A stretch of DNA of 64,000 nucleotides from Phymorhynchus buccinoides. Its lineage: Eukaryota; Mollusca; Gastropoda; Neogastropoda; Raphitomidae. This document shows, in pieces, positions 55,178 through 64,000 of this stretch (positions are counted from its first letter, which is position 1; each line of letters opens with the position of its first letter). The stretch lies in assembly GCA_017654935.2 (NCBI GenBank), contig CM065710.1, positions 26,054,531 through 26,118,530 of the forward strand, given 5' to 3'. The notes beneath the pieces are model-generated. The model was not told the DNA's origin. It did not search any database and was given only the letters and a program-made list of their open reading frames with translations. The translations under genes and the position numbers were made by a program.

Positions 55178-55990
55178 CTCTACCTCTCTCTCTCCCTCCT
55201 CTCTCTCTCTCCCTCTCTCTCTCTCTGTCTCTCCCTCTCTCTCCATCTCTCTCTCTCACCTCTCTCTTCTCTCTCCGGAACTTTCCCCACTTGATGTGTG
55301 GTGTTTTCATGGTTCTGGTTTTCTTGTATGCATATACATCCACAGTTATTGCTTCTGATTTTGTTGACTTTTTGTTACACCACTCCTAGTCATGGACAAA
55401 TTGGCGATTGACATGAAAACTCAAGCGCTAAGATAGAAAGGCTAAGTTTTCAGGTATCTTGTTTATGCAGTGTTTGTGCACTAAAGTAGTGGTTGTGAAT
55501 TTCACAGCGTTTGGTGCAAAGTTACTTGGACATCTTCGCTCCTCGAGACCTGTAGCCTTGGACTCCAGCGGCAAAGGGTGGTTGGGTGGGGCTGTGCAAG
55601 TTGTCCATCGTGTGGGGTTCCTCTGGGTTTTTCCTGAGCTAGAAGGAAGGTTTGCAGGTTTCTGCCTGGTTGTTGACAGCAGAGATTAAGCCCCTGTTGG
55701 ACAGATGACATTGTTTCCTTTGACTGTCAGAGCACGACCTGTTGCTCTTGATAGGAGGAGTTAGCTCTCAGCTTTCCAGCTTAGCTCTTTTCCAGATGAG
55801 ATGTGAGTAGGGCGTTGCTGTAGTAGAAAGGTCTTGTTTGTGATGTCAGTACAGTCACAAAAGTTGGCAGGAACAAGTTGACAGATTAGGGGGTGGGGGT
55901 GGGAGGGGGCTGCTTGAAAGTTATTGGTTTGCGACAGCCTTGGATCGGTGGCAGCAGGGTTTGGTCTTGTTTAGTAGTGAAAAATTTAAC
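53161..55990. repeat. (CT)n-rich satellite DNA with CACCCACGTGG blocks
   Basis: 53775-54320: (CT)n arrays alternate with four copies of a ~45-bp block, CCACCCACGTG..TAATGATA...CATT.CCAGTG.TCTC. Further (CT)n at 54965-55035 and 55108-55270. The 54600-54850 and 55500-55960 parts are unique with no conserved coding. Contig B ends at 56000. Confidence 0.75.
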
Positions 55991-56000
55991 CGCCACCGGA

Positions 56001-56500
56001 NNNNNNNNNNNNNNNNNNNNNNNNNNNNNNNNNNNNNNNNNNNNNNNNNNNNNNNNNNNNNNNNNNNNNNNNNNNNNNNNNNNNNNNNNNNNNNNNNNNN
56101 NNNNNNNNNNNNNNNNNNNNNNNNNNNNNNNNNNNNNNNNNNNNNNNNNNNNNNNNNNNNNNNNNNNNNNNNNNNNNNNNNNNNNNNNNNNNNNNNNNNN
56201 NNNNNNNNNNNNNNNNNNNNNNNNNNNNNNNNNNNNNNNNNNNNNNNNNNNNNNNNNNNNNNNNNNNNNNNNNNNNNNNNNNNNNNNNNNNNNNNNNNNN
56301 NNNNNNNNNNNNNNNNNNNNNNNNNNNNNNNNNNNNNNNNNNNNNNNNNNNNNNNNNNNNNNNNNNNNNNNNNNNNNNNNNNNNNNNNNNNNNNNNNNNN
56401 NNNNNNNNNNNNNNNNNNNNNNNNNNNNNNNNNNNNNNNNNNNNNNNNNNNNNNNNNNNNNNNNNNNNNNNNNNNNNNNNNNNNNNNNNNNNNNNNNNNN
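56001..56500. other. Assembly gap, exactly 500 N
   Basis: The second run of exactly 500 undefined bases; a scaffolding join between contigs B and C. Confidence 0.99.
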
Positions 56501-56921
56501 TACTAATAAAGAAAATAACAAGATTTCATCGTTATCTTATAAAAAAAATCTACAAGAAAAAATATATCAAAGAATGCCAAACAAAAGCAAAAGAAAACAA
56601 ACCAAGAACGGAAAGAAAAACAATTAGAAAACAAAATATCAAGCAAAACTAAGATAGAACAATTAAATCAACACAATTACCCCCCAAACACAAAAGTTCA
56701 AGAAGAAAAAATAAAATAAAAGAATACTTTTTTTTTTTAATTTTCAAAATTAATTTTATCTGACCAATTACAGTATAATTTTCCCTGACCACAAAATTTC
56801 ATGAATAGTAGTACTCGGAACTCCATACAGCAGTTTTGATAAAATATTCACACTGTATTTTTTTCTGGAAGAAAGCATTCAATTGCATTTTTGAGAGCTC
56901 CCAAATCCATACAGAAAATTT
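56501..56921. other. A-rich contig start, no gene
   Basis: Strongly A-rich (56501-56740), then AT-rich unique DNA. The lysine/asparagine-rich open frame reflects base composition. Confidence 0.6.
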
Positions 56922-57290
56922 GATGGCTTGGAGTCAAAACTAGATAGTCAATTGACGTATTATTGAAGCTATTGCAAAAACTAATAACTTGTACCAAAAA
57001 AAGACTGCAGACATATTAAAAAGCATATAATCCCCATTTTATATTAGTTGCAGACTTTGTTTAATACACGCTCTTAGTTTTTGCAATACAGTGGAACCTC
57101 CCTTATAAGACCTCCCATTATAAGACTCCCTCCCATATAAGACCTACTTCTCCGAGACATTGCTCTTCTTTGTAAGTACTAAAATTACCTCCCTTTAAGA
57201 CCTCATTTTGGATGATTTTTGAAGGTCTTATACGGAAGTTTCTACTGCACTGTCAATGGACTATCTAGAGATAGTTCGCTTTGACTCCAA
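56922..57290. mobile_element. Palindromic MITE, family A, copy 2, with nested TA element
   Basis: Outer ends GATGGCTTGGAGTCAAAAC / GCTTTGACTCCAAGTCATC extend the termini seen at 1-217. A TA-type CAGTGGAACCTCCC element (57089-57252) is inserted in the right arm after TTTTTGCAATA. Confidence 0.75.
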
Positions 57291-57473
57291 GTCATCGAAA
57301 TATTCCATCCACTAGACATTCAATAAAAATCTAGAAATTAATATGTTTACTTTAGGCTTGAAAATGAAAACAACATTAGCATTCGTTTTTTGTGGGGGGG
57401 TTTTGTGGGGGTCAGTTAATAAACAGCACATCACATCAATCAGCACAAATGCCCCCACATCACACCGCATCTG

Positions 57474-57708
57474 TTAACCCTTTCACCGCCAACGTCGCAT
57501 TTTTGCACCACAATGATTTAACACCCATGTCACTAAAAGGCATCAAATCAGGGTCTGTTATCCAAAGATCATATTCTATTAATTTTGGGAGGTAAGGATA
57601 GGCCTTGCTTTAAATAGGTCACAGAGGAATCCCCAATATTACAGACAGATTTTTGTCTCTACCCAGGAAATGTTTTGCTGAAAAAATGGCTGGCGGTGAA
57701 AGGGTTAA
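57474..57708. mobile_element. piggyBac-like MITE
   Basis: TTAACCCTTTCACCGCC ... GGCGGTGAAAGGGTTAA bounded by TTAA. 235 bp, the best-preserved family member in the window. Confidence 0.85.
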
Positions 57709-57781
57709 ATTTGTGTTGGGGTAAGTTTTAGAGGCACAGATCACGAATGGGCAAGGGCAAGAGCGGGGGTGAACCAACTGA

Positions 57782-58874
57782 ACGAGTCAGGGCTGCCTAC
57801 CCTCTGTTGCAGCTTCCAGGGACAACGTACATCATAAAAACCCAGGGACAGACTTATTTCCGGGGGACAAAAACATTGCGATGTCATGCATCAGGGTCAA
57901 AACGAACATCAAACTTCTGATTATTTCGTGATCTAGCAAATTTCCTGCAACTCTGGGTAGCCTTTCTGTTGCTTTTTTTGGTGTCTTTGTGCCTCAACAT
58001 TCAAGATCTTTTGGTAAACAGTAATATGTCTGTTCAGAAAATGTCAACAGTGTCTGTTGTTTGGGGTGTTCCTGTGTTCAATAAGGTCAGCTAACAAGAC
58101 AATTGACTGCTCTACACAATGTCAACAGTGTCTGTTGTTTGGGGTGTTCCTGTGTTCAATAAGGTCAGCTAACAAGACAATTGACTGCTCTACACAATGT
58201 CAACAGTGTCTGTTGTTTGGGGTGTTCCTGTGTTCAATAAGGTCAGCTAACAAGACAATTGACTGCTCTACACAATGTCAACAGTGTCTGTTGTTTGGGG
58301 TGTTCCTGTGTTCAATAAGGTCAGCTAACAAGACAATTGACAGCTCTACACAATGTCAACAGTGTCTGTTGTTTGGGGTGTTCCTGTGTTCAATAAGGTC
58401 AGCTAACAAGACAATTGACTGCTCTACACAATGTCAACAGTGCCTGTTGTTTGGGGTGTTCCTGTGTTCAATAAGGTCAGCTAACAAGACAATTGACTGC
58501 TCTACACAATGTCAACAGTGTCTGTTGTTTGGGGTGTTCCTGTGTTCAATAAGGTCAGCTAACAAGACAATTGACAGCTCTACACAATGTCAACAGTGTC
58601 TGTTGTTTGGGGTGTTCCTGTGTTCAATAAGGTCAGCTAACAAGACAAGTGACTGCTCTACACAATGTCAACAGTGTCTGTTGTTTGGGGTGTTCCTGTG
58701 TTCAATAAGGTCAGCTAACAAGACAATTGACTGCTCGACAAAATTTTGATTTTACTCAGCTTCCAGGGACACCAGACAGAAAAGTGGATTCCAGCGACAG
58801 GGTGCCATTTTTGACTGTTTCCAGGGACAAAAACCCCTTAGGGGGGGGGGGACAGCAAGCAGCCCTGACTCGTG
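57782..58874 (+). mobile_element. hAT-like element with internal 78-bp minisatellite
   Basis: Inverted ends ACGAGTCAGGGCTGC / GCAGCCCTGACTCGT, flanked by CAACTGA on both sides (57775-57781, 58875-58881; 7 of 8 bp with the next base). Subterminal CCAGGGACA motifs resemble those of 2673-3024. From 58041 to about 58740 there are nine copies of a 78-bp unit. Because 78 is divisible by three, a 230-codon frame (58057-58749) stays open with a FGVFLCSIRSANKTIDCSTQ repeat. It has no flanking coding context and is probably not a gene. Confidence 0.8.
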
Positions 58875-59592
58875 CAACTGAGAGTGCGAGTGGAGAAAAC
58901 AATGCTGGAATGATGACGGGGGAAAGAATAAAACGATAGGTAGGGGAGAGGCGGGGGAAGTTAAAGCTTGGTTTTAAGCTTAAAGTTAAAGTAAAGGCTA
59001 AGGACCTTTTCAGGAGACATGCACACACGCACACACACATACATGCGTGTGCATGCCTTTACTCACTCTCTTTCTCTCTCTCAATACCCCTAAACTTTCT
59101 GACCAGATCAATAAAACTGACAGGAGTTTACGAGTAAGGCAAAGAACGAAGGATAAAAAAGGATAAAAATACGGCCAGGCCGAGGAACTCTTTATAGAGA
59201 AATTGATACGGTGATAAAAATACTCCAAAGCTCAGAGATTTTGTCATCCTTATCTGTAACCCCTATGGGATAATTAATGGGATATTTGGGAGCAAGGGCA
59301 GAAAGACGGGTTGAAACGCTGTGAAGTGGTGATTTAAACAATCGCACAGTGAAGACGTGAATTAAGCAAACAAACAAACAAACGCTGCCATTCTTTGTCC
59401 CCCCCCCCCCCCCCCCCGTCAACACAGCAAAGTTTTTTAAAAAAACACCATCACCACCACCACCACCACAACTAGGTGGGCAAAAGATTATTTTTTTAAA
59501 AAGGGATAAAAAGGTGACGTACCACAGTATACAGATTGGCCTATAAGACAGTGACGAACAGAAAACCAAACACAAGACTGTTATCAATGATA
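58875..59592. other. No gene; poly-C tract
   Basis: Unique sequence with CA and CAAA runs, poly-C at 59400-59417 and (CAC)n at 59448-59470. No conserved frame. Confidence 0.5.
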
Positions 59593-60393
59593 CAGTGGAA
59601 CCTCCCCAAAGATATTCTAAAAGGGTAAGATGGACTACTTAAGAGCTCGGCGAACCGGGCTGATCGAGTTATCGTTAGTGGCGACAGTACACGTATCACA
59701 GTGCAGGCTATCCAAAAACTCAGACTGGAACTTGAACGGAGAATTCAACTAGCATATGGACGTGTAAAATGTGTCCTGTTTAAAAGGGGCATAACCAGTG
59801 TTTCTGTCCTCACTACTCATATAAAGAAAAGAGACCGGATGCTTATCTTCCCCTATACAGTCTTTGACCTCCCGTATAAGATCCTCCCATTATAAGAAAG
59901 ACTCCCTCCCTTTCAAGGACCCACCAGATCACGTGTTTCACGTGTTTTCCCTCTTATAGCTGGTAAGAAACCTTGTTTTGACCAGGTTCAACTCCCATAC
60001 AAATGCCCCCAAATTCAAACTGAAACATTTTAAAGAGCAGCCTCAATTTGAAGTTGGGGACTTTTGTATGTGGGTCACAGCTACCTAGAAAAAAACCAAG
60101 GGACTTAATCGTGGTGAGTCAGTGCGTCTTTAAGACCTACTTCTCTGAGACATTGCCCTTCTTTGTAAGTGCGAGTACTAAAATGACCTCCCTTATACAA
60201 CTCCCTCCCATTCAAAGACCCACCACGTCCTGTGTCAAAATCATGGTTTTCACGTGTTTTCCCTCTTATAGCTGGTAAGAAATATTAAGAAATGTTCCTA
60301 GCATAAGAGGGAATGTGACACGTGACGTGGGGGGTCTTTAAGACCTCAAATTGTGGATGATTTTTTCAAGGTCTTATAAGGGAGGTTCCACTG
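59593..60393. mobile_element. TA-flanked CAGTGGAACC element with nested 258-bp repeat
   Basis: Termini CAGTGGAACCTCCC / GGGAGGTTCCACTG with TA on both sides. At 59608-59865 it carries a copy of the dispersed repeat also found at 18462-18721, inserted directly after the left terminus. The interior also has two ~100-bp copies of a CACGTGTTTTCCCTCTTATAG segment (59935 and 60250). Confidence 0.75.
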
Positions 60394-61303
60394 TACGTAG
60401 AACAACACTCAGAGCTTCAGTTTGTCAGGGGGGGGAGGGGGGGGGGGCCCGGGTCAATGTCCCCCACGAATTGTCCCTGCATCTTGCTGTAGCCAGGGGT
60501 CATATGACCCATGAAGATTGCGCCAGAAATCTAAGTTTTACACAACAGTGACACATTATTGGCCTGTTGCTTAGGAACAGACGATTTTCGGGAAAAAAAT
60601 TTGGGGAGAGCACTTCGTGAAAATTAGTGTTGCTTACCTCCATTATTCGGTCAAATACCATAGCAACAATGGCGTTGAAGCTTGAAACCGCAGGATGCGA
60701 GTCAGCGACTTGCAAACCTTTTTTTTTTTTTTAAATTATCAGTTTTAGTGGCCACAAACTGATAAAACTTGCAAAATGTGACGCAAAAATACAAATGACA
60801 TAATTGTTTTAGAATGACGCACGGTGTTCTAAGTGCTGTATGTCTGCTCAAACACACGAGTCGATAGGCTACGAGAGCTGATGACAGAGTGACTTCCCCT
60901 GTTTGACTGATTAAATTAGGCAAGATCACTCCCACACACCATGAAATTACTCCCTTTAATTATTTCCGAACAATTCCTATTCCTGGCCCATCGTTTTCTG
61001 TAATCAGGGGTCATATGATTCCATGACACTTAAAAAAAAAAAACTGAAGCTCTGCAGCAATAACTATGTCTACATTCGCCTACGGTTGTTGTTATCATTA
61101 TAGCTCAACTGCAAGTCAAGCATTCTTCCAGGGACAACAATGCAGACGCATCACCCAATACCCTACCACGGGGGGGGGTCAAGTGGAGCACTCCCTCTCT
61201 GGAGCACAACCCACAGCATAACAACCGTCCCCCCCCCCCCCCCCCCCCCCCCCCCTGGGTCGTTTGCATAAATAGTTCCCCCACCTTCTGTGCTTGTAAC
61301 TTC
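60394..61303. other. No gene; GGTCATATGA repeats, poly-C and dispersed repeat
   Basis: GGGGTCATATGA occurs at 60487 and 61009. Poly-C at 61230-61252. 61265-61303 is the reverse-complement start of the GGAAGTTACAA dispersed repeat that the next element interrupts. Confidence 0.55.
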
Positions 61304-61989
61304 GGGAATACGTACTAACGTGGAATGTACACATCGTCCTAACGTGGAAAATACGGTTGGGCCTAACGTGGGGAAACTTTTTCCACGTTAGGACGAACTG
61401 TATTTTCCACGTTATTCCAGGGACCCCAAATTGAACAGTAATCAGTCTCTTTTTCCACGTTAGGCCGATTTTTACTTTCCACGTTATTCCTGGGACCTAT
61501 ATGTTCATTATTACATTATTTCTGTGAATAGATTAATTAAACTTACTAGATGTATTTTCAATATGATTTCGTGCGTGTTCATGGTGAGAGTAGATGTGTT
61601 CTTGTGAGACACGTGCACACACGCACAAACACACATGCGCGCGCACACACACATACGTATGCACGCACACACGCGCACACAACATGCATTCACGCGCGCG
61701 CGCACACAAACCCTTGACACCCGAGAATTTTGCCATGATAGGCCCATAGGGACATTCCACGTTAGGCCGAACAGGAAATTTCCACGTTAGGCCCAATGGG
61801 ACATTCCACGTTAGGACGAAATGTACATTCCACGTTAGGCCGAAGGGGAGTTTTGCCACGTTAGGCCCAATGGGACCTTCCACGTTAGGACGAAATGTAC
61901 AAGACGCCATTTTTCTTTCCACCTTAGGCCGATTTTGCAATATTTCCACGTTAGGACGAACTGTATTTTCCACGTTATTCCAGGGACCC
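61304..61989. mobile_element. Mobile array of CCACGTTAGG motifs with 8-bp target duplication
   Basis: 686 bp flanked by GTAACTTC on both sides (61296-61303, 61990-61997). Uninterrupted copies of the host repeat elsewhere in the window (for example 6371-6395, reversed) show the empty site with a single GTAACTTC. The interior has about 16 copies of TTCCACGTTAGG(A/C)CGAA or its complement; the right cluster repeats every ~24 bp. A 240-bp AT/CA-rich spacer (61500-61740) separates the two clusters. Ends: GGGAATACGTACTAACGTGG and CCACGTTATTCCAGGGACC. No ORF belongs to it. Confidence 0.85.
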
Positions 61990-62474
61990 GTAACTTCCTC
62001 TAATCTGTCACTCTCTTTGACTCTGCCTTTTCCCTTTGCTTACTGTCATCTACTATCTTTCTGCCTTACCGGTCCATTCTCCTGCCTTTTAATCGTACAG
62101 TATTTTCTCTTGTTTGTGTGTGTGTTTTATTTTGTCCCCTACTAATACTACCAACCTGTGTGATTTATTATTTTTAAATCATTGCTGACATTTTTTTTTT
62201 AAACTGATTATTCACCAATTTTTGTTTTAATTTTCTAAAATAAAAATAAAAATTTAAATTACACACTTTTGTGAAATTGAAATTCACCCGTTTTTTATTC
62301 AATTTTGTTGTTGTAAAGTACAGTCTAAGAATGAGTCGTGAACAGTAAATGATAAAATCTATGGTCAGTTTTTCAGTTTTTTGTCTGTTCGCTGAATAAT
62401 AAAAAAAAACACTCTGACACGAGAAGCCAGTCCTCTGTCAGAAATTCTCTTCATCCTTTGAAATTTTGCAGATC
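61990..62474 (-). repeat. Continuation of dispersed repeat, then AT-rich DNA
   Basis: 61990-62100 matches 22080-22190 and 405-500 in reverse complement. 62100-62474 is AT-rich with no gene. Confidence 0.6.
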
Positions 62475-62694
62475 CATAGCTCCCAATCATCACGCAAAAC
62501 AAGGGGTCCCAGGGACTCCACTTACACTACAGCATAGATGGTCCTAGAGGCGGGATAGAGGGTCCCAGTGGCATTGTGAATGCCAAAAAGAATTTTTCTA
62601 GCGCATCCCTGGGACCCCCTGCGCATTCTTTTAGAGGGTCCTTTAGAATTTTAGTACTTCATAGACCCCCAAATGGGGGTCCCTGGGAGCCCTG
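62475..62694. mobile_element. CAGGGCTCC MITE, 5-bp target duplication
   Basis: The left terminus is degraded (CATAGCTCCCAATCATC); the right is GGGTCCCTGGGAGCCCTG. AGATC flanks both sides (62470-62474, 62695-62699). Orientation as at 40273-40492. Confidence 0.8.
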
Positions 62695-62944
62695 AGATCT
62701 TCTGACAATTCTGTCTGATGCCTGATCACTGCAACATACATTCCCTCTTAGACAATCCAAGATTATACTACAGTTTAGTGTGGCTACAGGGGCGGTACAG
62801 GCCAAGAACACAAACACATGGGTGCTCCTGGGAAATTAAAAAAATCCTCCGAGGCAGGGGTCCAGGGGCCCCGGCGAAGTGCAGGGACAGCGCCCCTCCT
62901 GGGGGTTCCAGGGGGGACAATGCCCCCTGGAAGCTGAAGGGAAA
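62695..62944. other. No gene; GC-rich stretch
   Basis: Short GC-rich sequence with AGGGGTCCAGGGGCCCC, similar to 'GGGGTCTAGGGGTAACG' near 16770. No coding sequence. Confidence 0.45.
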
Positions 62945-63785
62945 CAACAGTTTCCAATGTCATTGACAGGCTCTCGTTGCACTTTCACTTCTGGTTAAAC
63001 TTTATGACCTCTACAGAGCTGATTCTAGGATTTTGAAGAAGTGGGGGCGTTCCCCCCCTAAGAATGAAGAAAGGGGGGCAGGTCCAATGGATACGAGGGG
63101 AAGGGGGGGGGGGGGGGGGAGGGGGGAAGGCGGTCGATTCAATCTTCGCTAGCCATGGCCACTTCTTCAGCCACTCGTCTCGGAACCGGTGTTCCCTCGC
63201 ACTAGTGCCGTTATCTTTGGGCTGCTTCTCCGAGACTGTTGATGCAGTAGCTGTTTCTGTAACATCTTCTGCACAATCGTATGGCAGAGGATTTCTTTTT
63301 TTTACTTTGCCGCCACAAAAATCAGTCGAAGAGCGTCGTCATCCGCTTCATTTTGAAGAAAATTCATCATGGCGGGTAGGACTCTCGCAACTTCTTGTCG
63401 GTAAAACGAGATGAACGCGACTGGTTGATCGCTAACATTGTAAAGGAACCAATGAAATGTCGAGAAATCATTCATTCCTGCTCGATGCTTTCGGTTTGTG
63501 CAGACGACGAAGGAATTCCCGCAGCAATCAGTAAAAAGTGTGGACAGTTCTGCAAATATGCGGGCGTCGGCCCGCGGTTAGATCCGATTATTGCAGGAAG
63601 GAACAGATTTTGGGGGGATTGTACCAATCCCGCACGGTACAATCCCGCACCCTAGAATCAGCTCTGCCTCTATAACCAGCAAAATGCATCTTCTCAAATT
63701 CTTATAATCTGGCGACGTCGGCTTCAGGCAATAAACAAACTCCTGAACTTCAGGACATCCTGAAAGCAGGAGCATCCATGATGTG
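62945..63785 (+). mobile_element. 'CREII' element, copy 2
   Basis: The counterpart of 33306-33740 in the opposite orientation and longer. It ends TGAAAGCAGGAGCATCCATG. It includes a poly-G tract (63103-63120) and a 300-bp left part not present in copy 1, with the ORF below on the plus strand. Confidence 0.6.
63380..63655 (+). CDS. Conserved Cys-rich ORF in repeat, copy 2
   Basis: Open from 63380 with no in-frame ATG; an ATG at 63370 is in another frame, so the 5' end is probably damaged or spliced. KRDERDWLIANIVKEPMKC leads to CREIIHSCSMLSVCADDEG .. KKCGQFCKYAGVGPRLDPII, nearly identical in the core to copy 1. Unknown family; no catalytic motif recognised. Confidence 0.45.
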   Translation, partial: DSRNFLSVKRDERDWLIANIVKEPMKCREIIHSCSMLSVCADDEGIPAAISKKCGQFCKYAGVGPRLDPIIAGRNRFWGDCTNPARYNPAP

Positions 63786-63858
63786 AAACAGACAAGCAAG
63801 CAGGAAGAAAGAGGGGGGAGAGGCGGGGGGGGGAAGGAAGGAGGGGGGGCACACTGAC
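63786..63858 (-). other. Talin intron start
   Basis: Intron sequence after the donor CAT|GTCAGT of the final exon: G/C-rich simple sequence. The rest of this intron runs toward lower coordinates with no further talin exon before the N gap at 56500. Confidence 0.7.
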
Positions 63859-64000
63859 ATGCATGGAGGCGCGGCCCCCGCCCGAAGCCTGGGAGGAGGA
63901 CTGTGAGAAGGATGCCTTGTTCAGCGACTCCATGGAGAAGGAGTTGTCGCCCTGGTAACCGTCACGCAGAACCGCCGGGATCGCCACCGAGCCCGACGTG
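63859..64000 (-). CDS. TLN: Talin exon, linker after the head domain (runs off window)
   Basis: 47 codons visible, SGSVAIPAVLRDGYQGDNSF to SQASGGGRASMH. In vertebrate talin-1 the linker reads GSVALPAIMRSGASGP and later ITSGQMHRGHMPP, so the start and the final MH line up. The middle is Ser/Gly-rich and divergent, as expected for the calpain-sensitive head-rod linker. The donor CAT|GTCAGT is phase 0. The 5' end is beyond 64000. Minus strand, as in contig A, but with the whole R1-R7 rod missing between them. Confidence 0.85.

Noticed and set aside
56501..56627. Lys/Asn-rich ORF next to the N gap
   Set aside because: It reads through 500 N and A-rich sequence; there is no evidence of a gene.

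Overview
This is animal genomic DNA: spliced exons with consensus GT/AG sites, long repeat-rich introns, and very dense DNA transposons and microsatellites. The repeat mix suggests a marine invertebrate, probably a mollusc or other lophotrochozoan. That placement is an inference and not firm.

The one host gene I recognise with confidence is talin, the adaptor that links integrins to actin. Twelve exons are present. They fall in three blocks separated by two runs of exactly 500 N (25228-25727 and 56001-56500), so the window is three contigs scaffolded together. Contig A (1-25227) carries seven consecutive central rod exons on the minus strand (8327 down to 1406; rod bundles about R8-R7-R9). 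Contig B (25728-56000) carries four consecutive exons near the C-terminus on the PLUS strand (27059 to 31705; about R11-R12). Contig C (56501-64000) ends in one minus-strand exon from the linker just after the talin head (63859 to the window edge). Within each block the splice phases chain perfectly, but the order and orientation of the blocks do not fit a single gene. A misplaced and inverted middle contig is the simplest reading.

The second real coding unit is a two-exon minus-strand hAT-type transposase-like gene (12697-15602, 729 aa, with a TTF/BED-like zinc finger and an RNase-H-like fold). It sits inside the large interval upstream of the contig A talin exons and is bracketed by an inverted repeat.

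Most of the rest is mobile DNA. There are several families with CAG...CTG terminal repeats and 5-, 6- or 8-bp target duplications (hAT-like). Three of these carry only a zinc-finger ORF and no transposase. There are TTAA-flanked piggyBac-like MITEs, TA-flanked Tc1/mariner-like MITEs, a foldback element with interstitial telomere-type repeats, and a 686-bp element built from about 16 copies of a CCACGTTAGG motif.

Talin exon ends have repeatedly been copied into neighbouring introns: exons 2491-2637, 4521-4702, 5800-5940 and 27059-27175. One talin intron (2638-3030) consists almost wholly of a terminal-inverted-repeat element. From about 43.8 to 54 kb the sequence looks noisy (ragged homopolymers, corrupted copies of known repeats), so absence of genes there is weak evidence.
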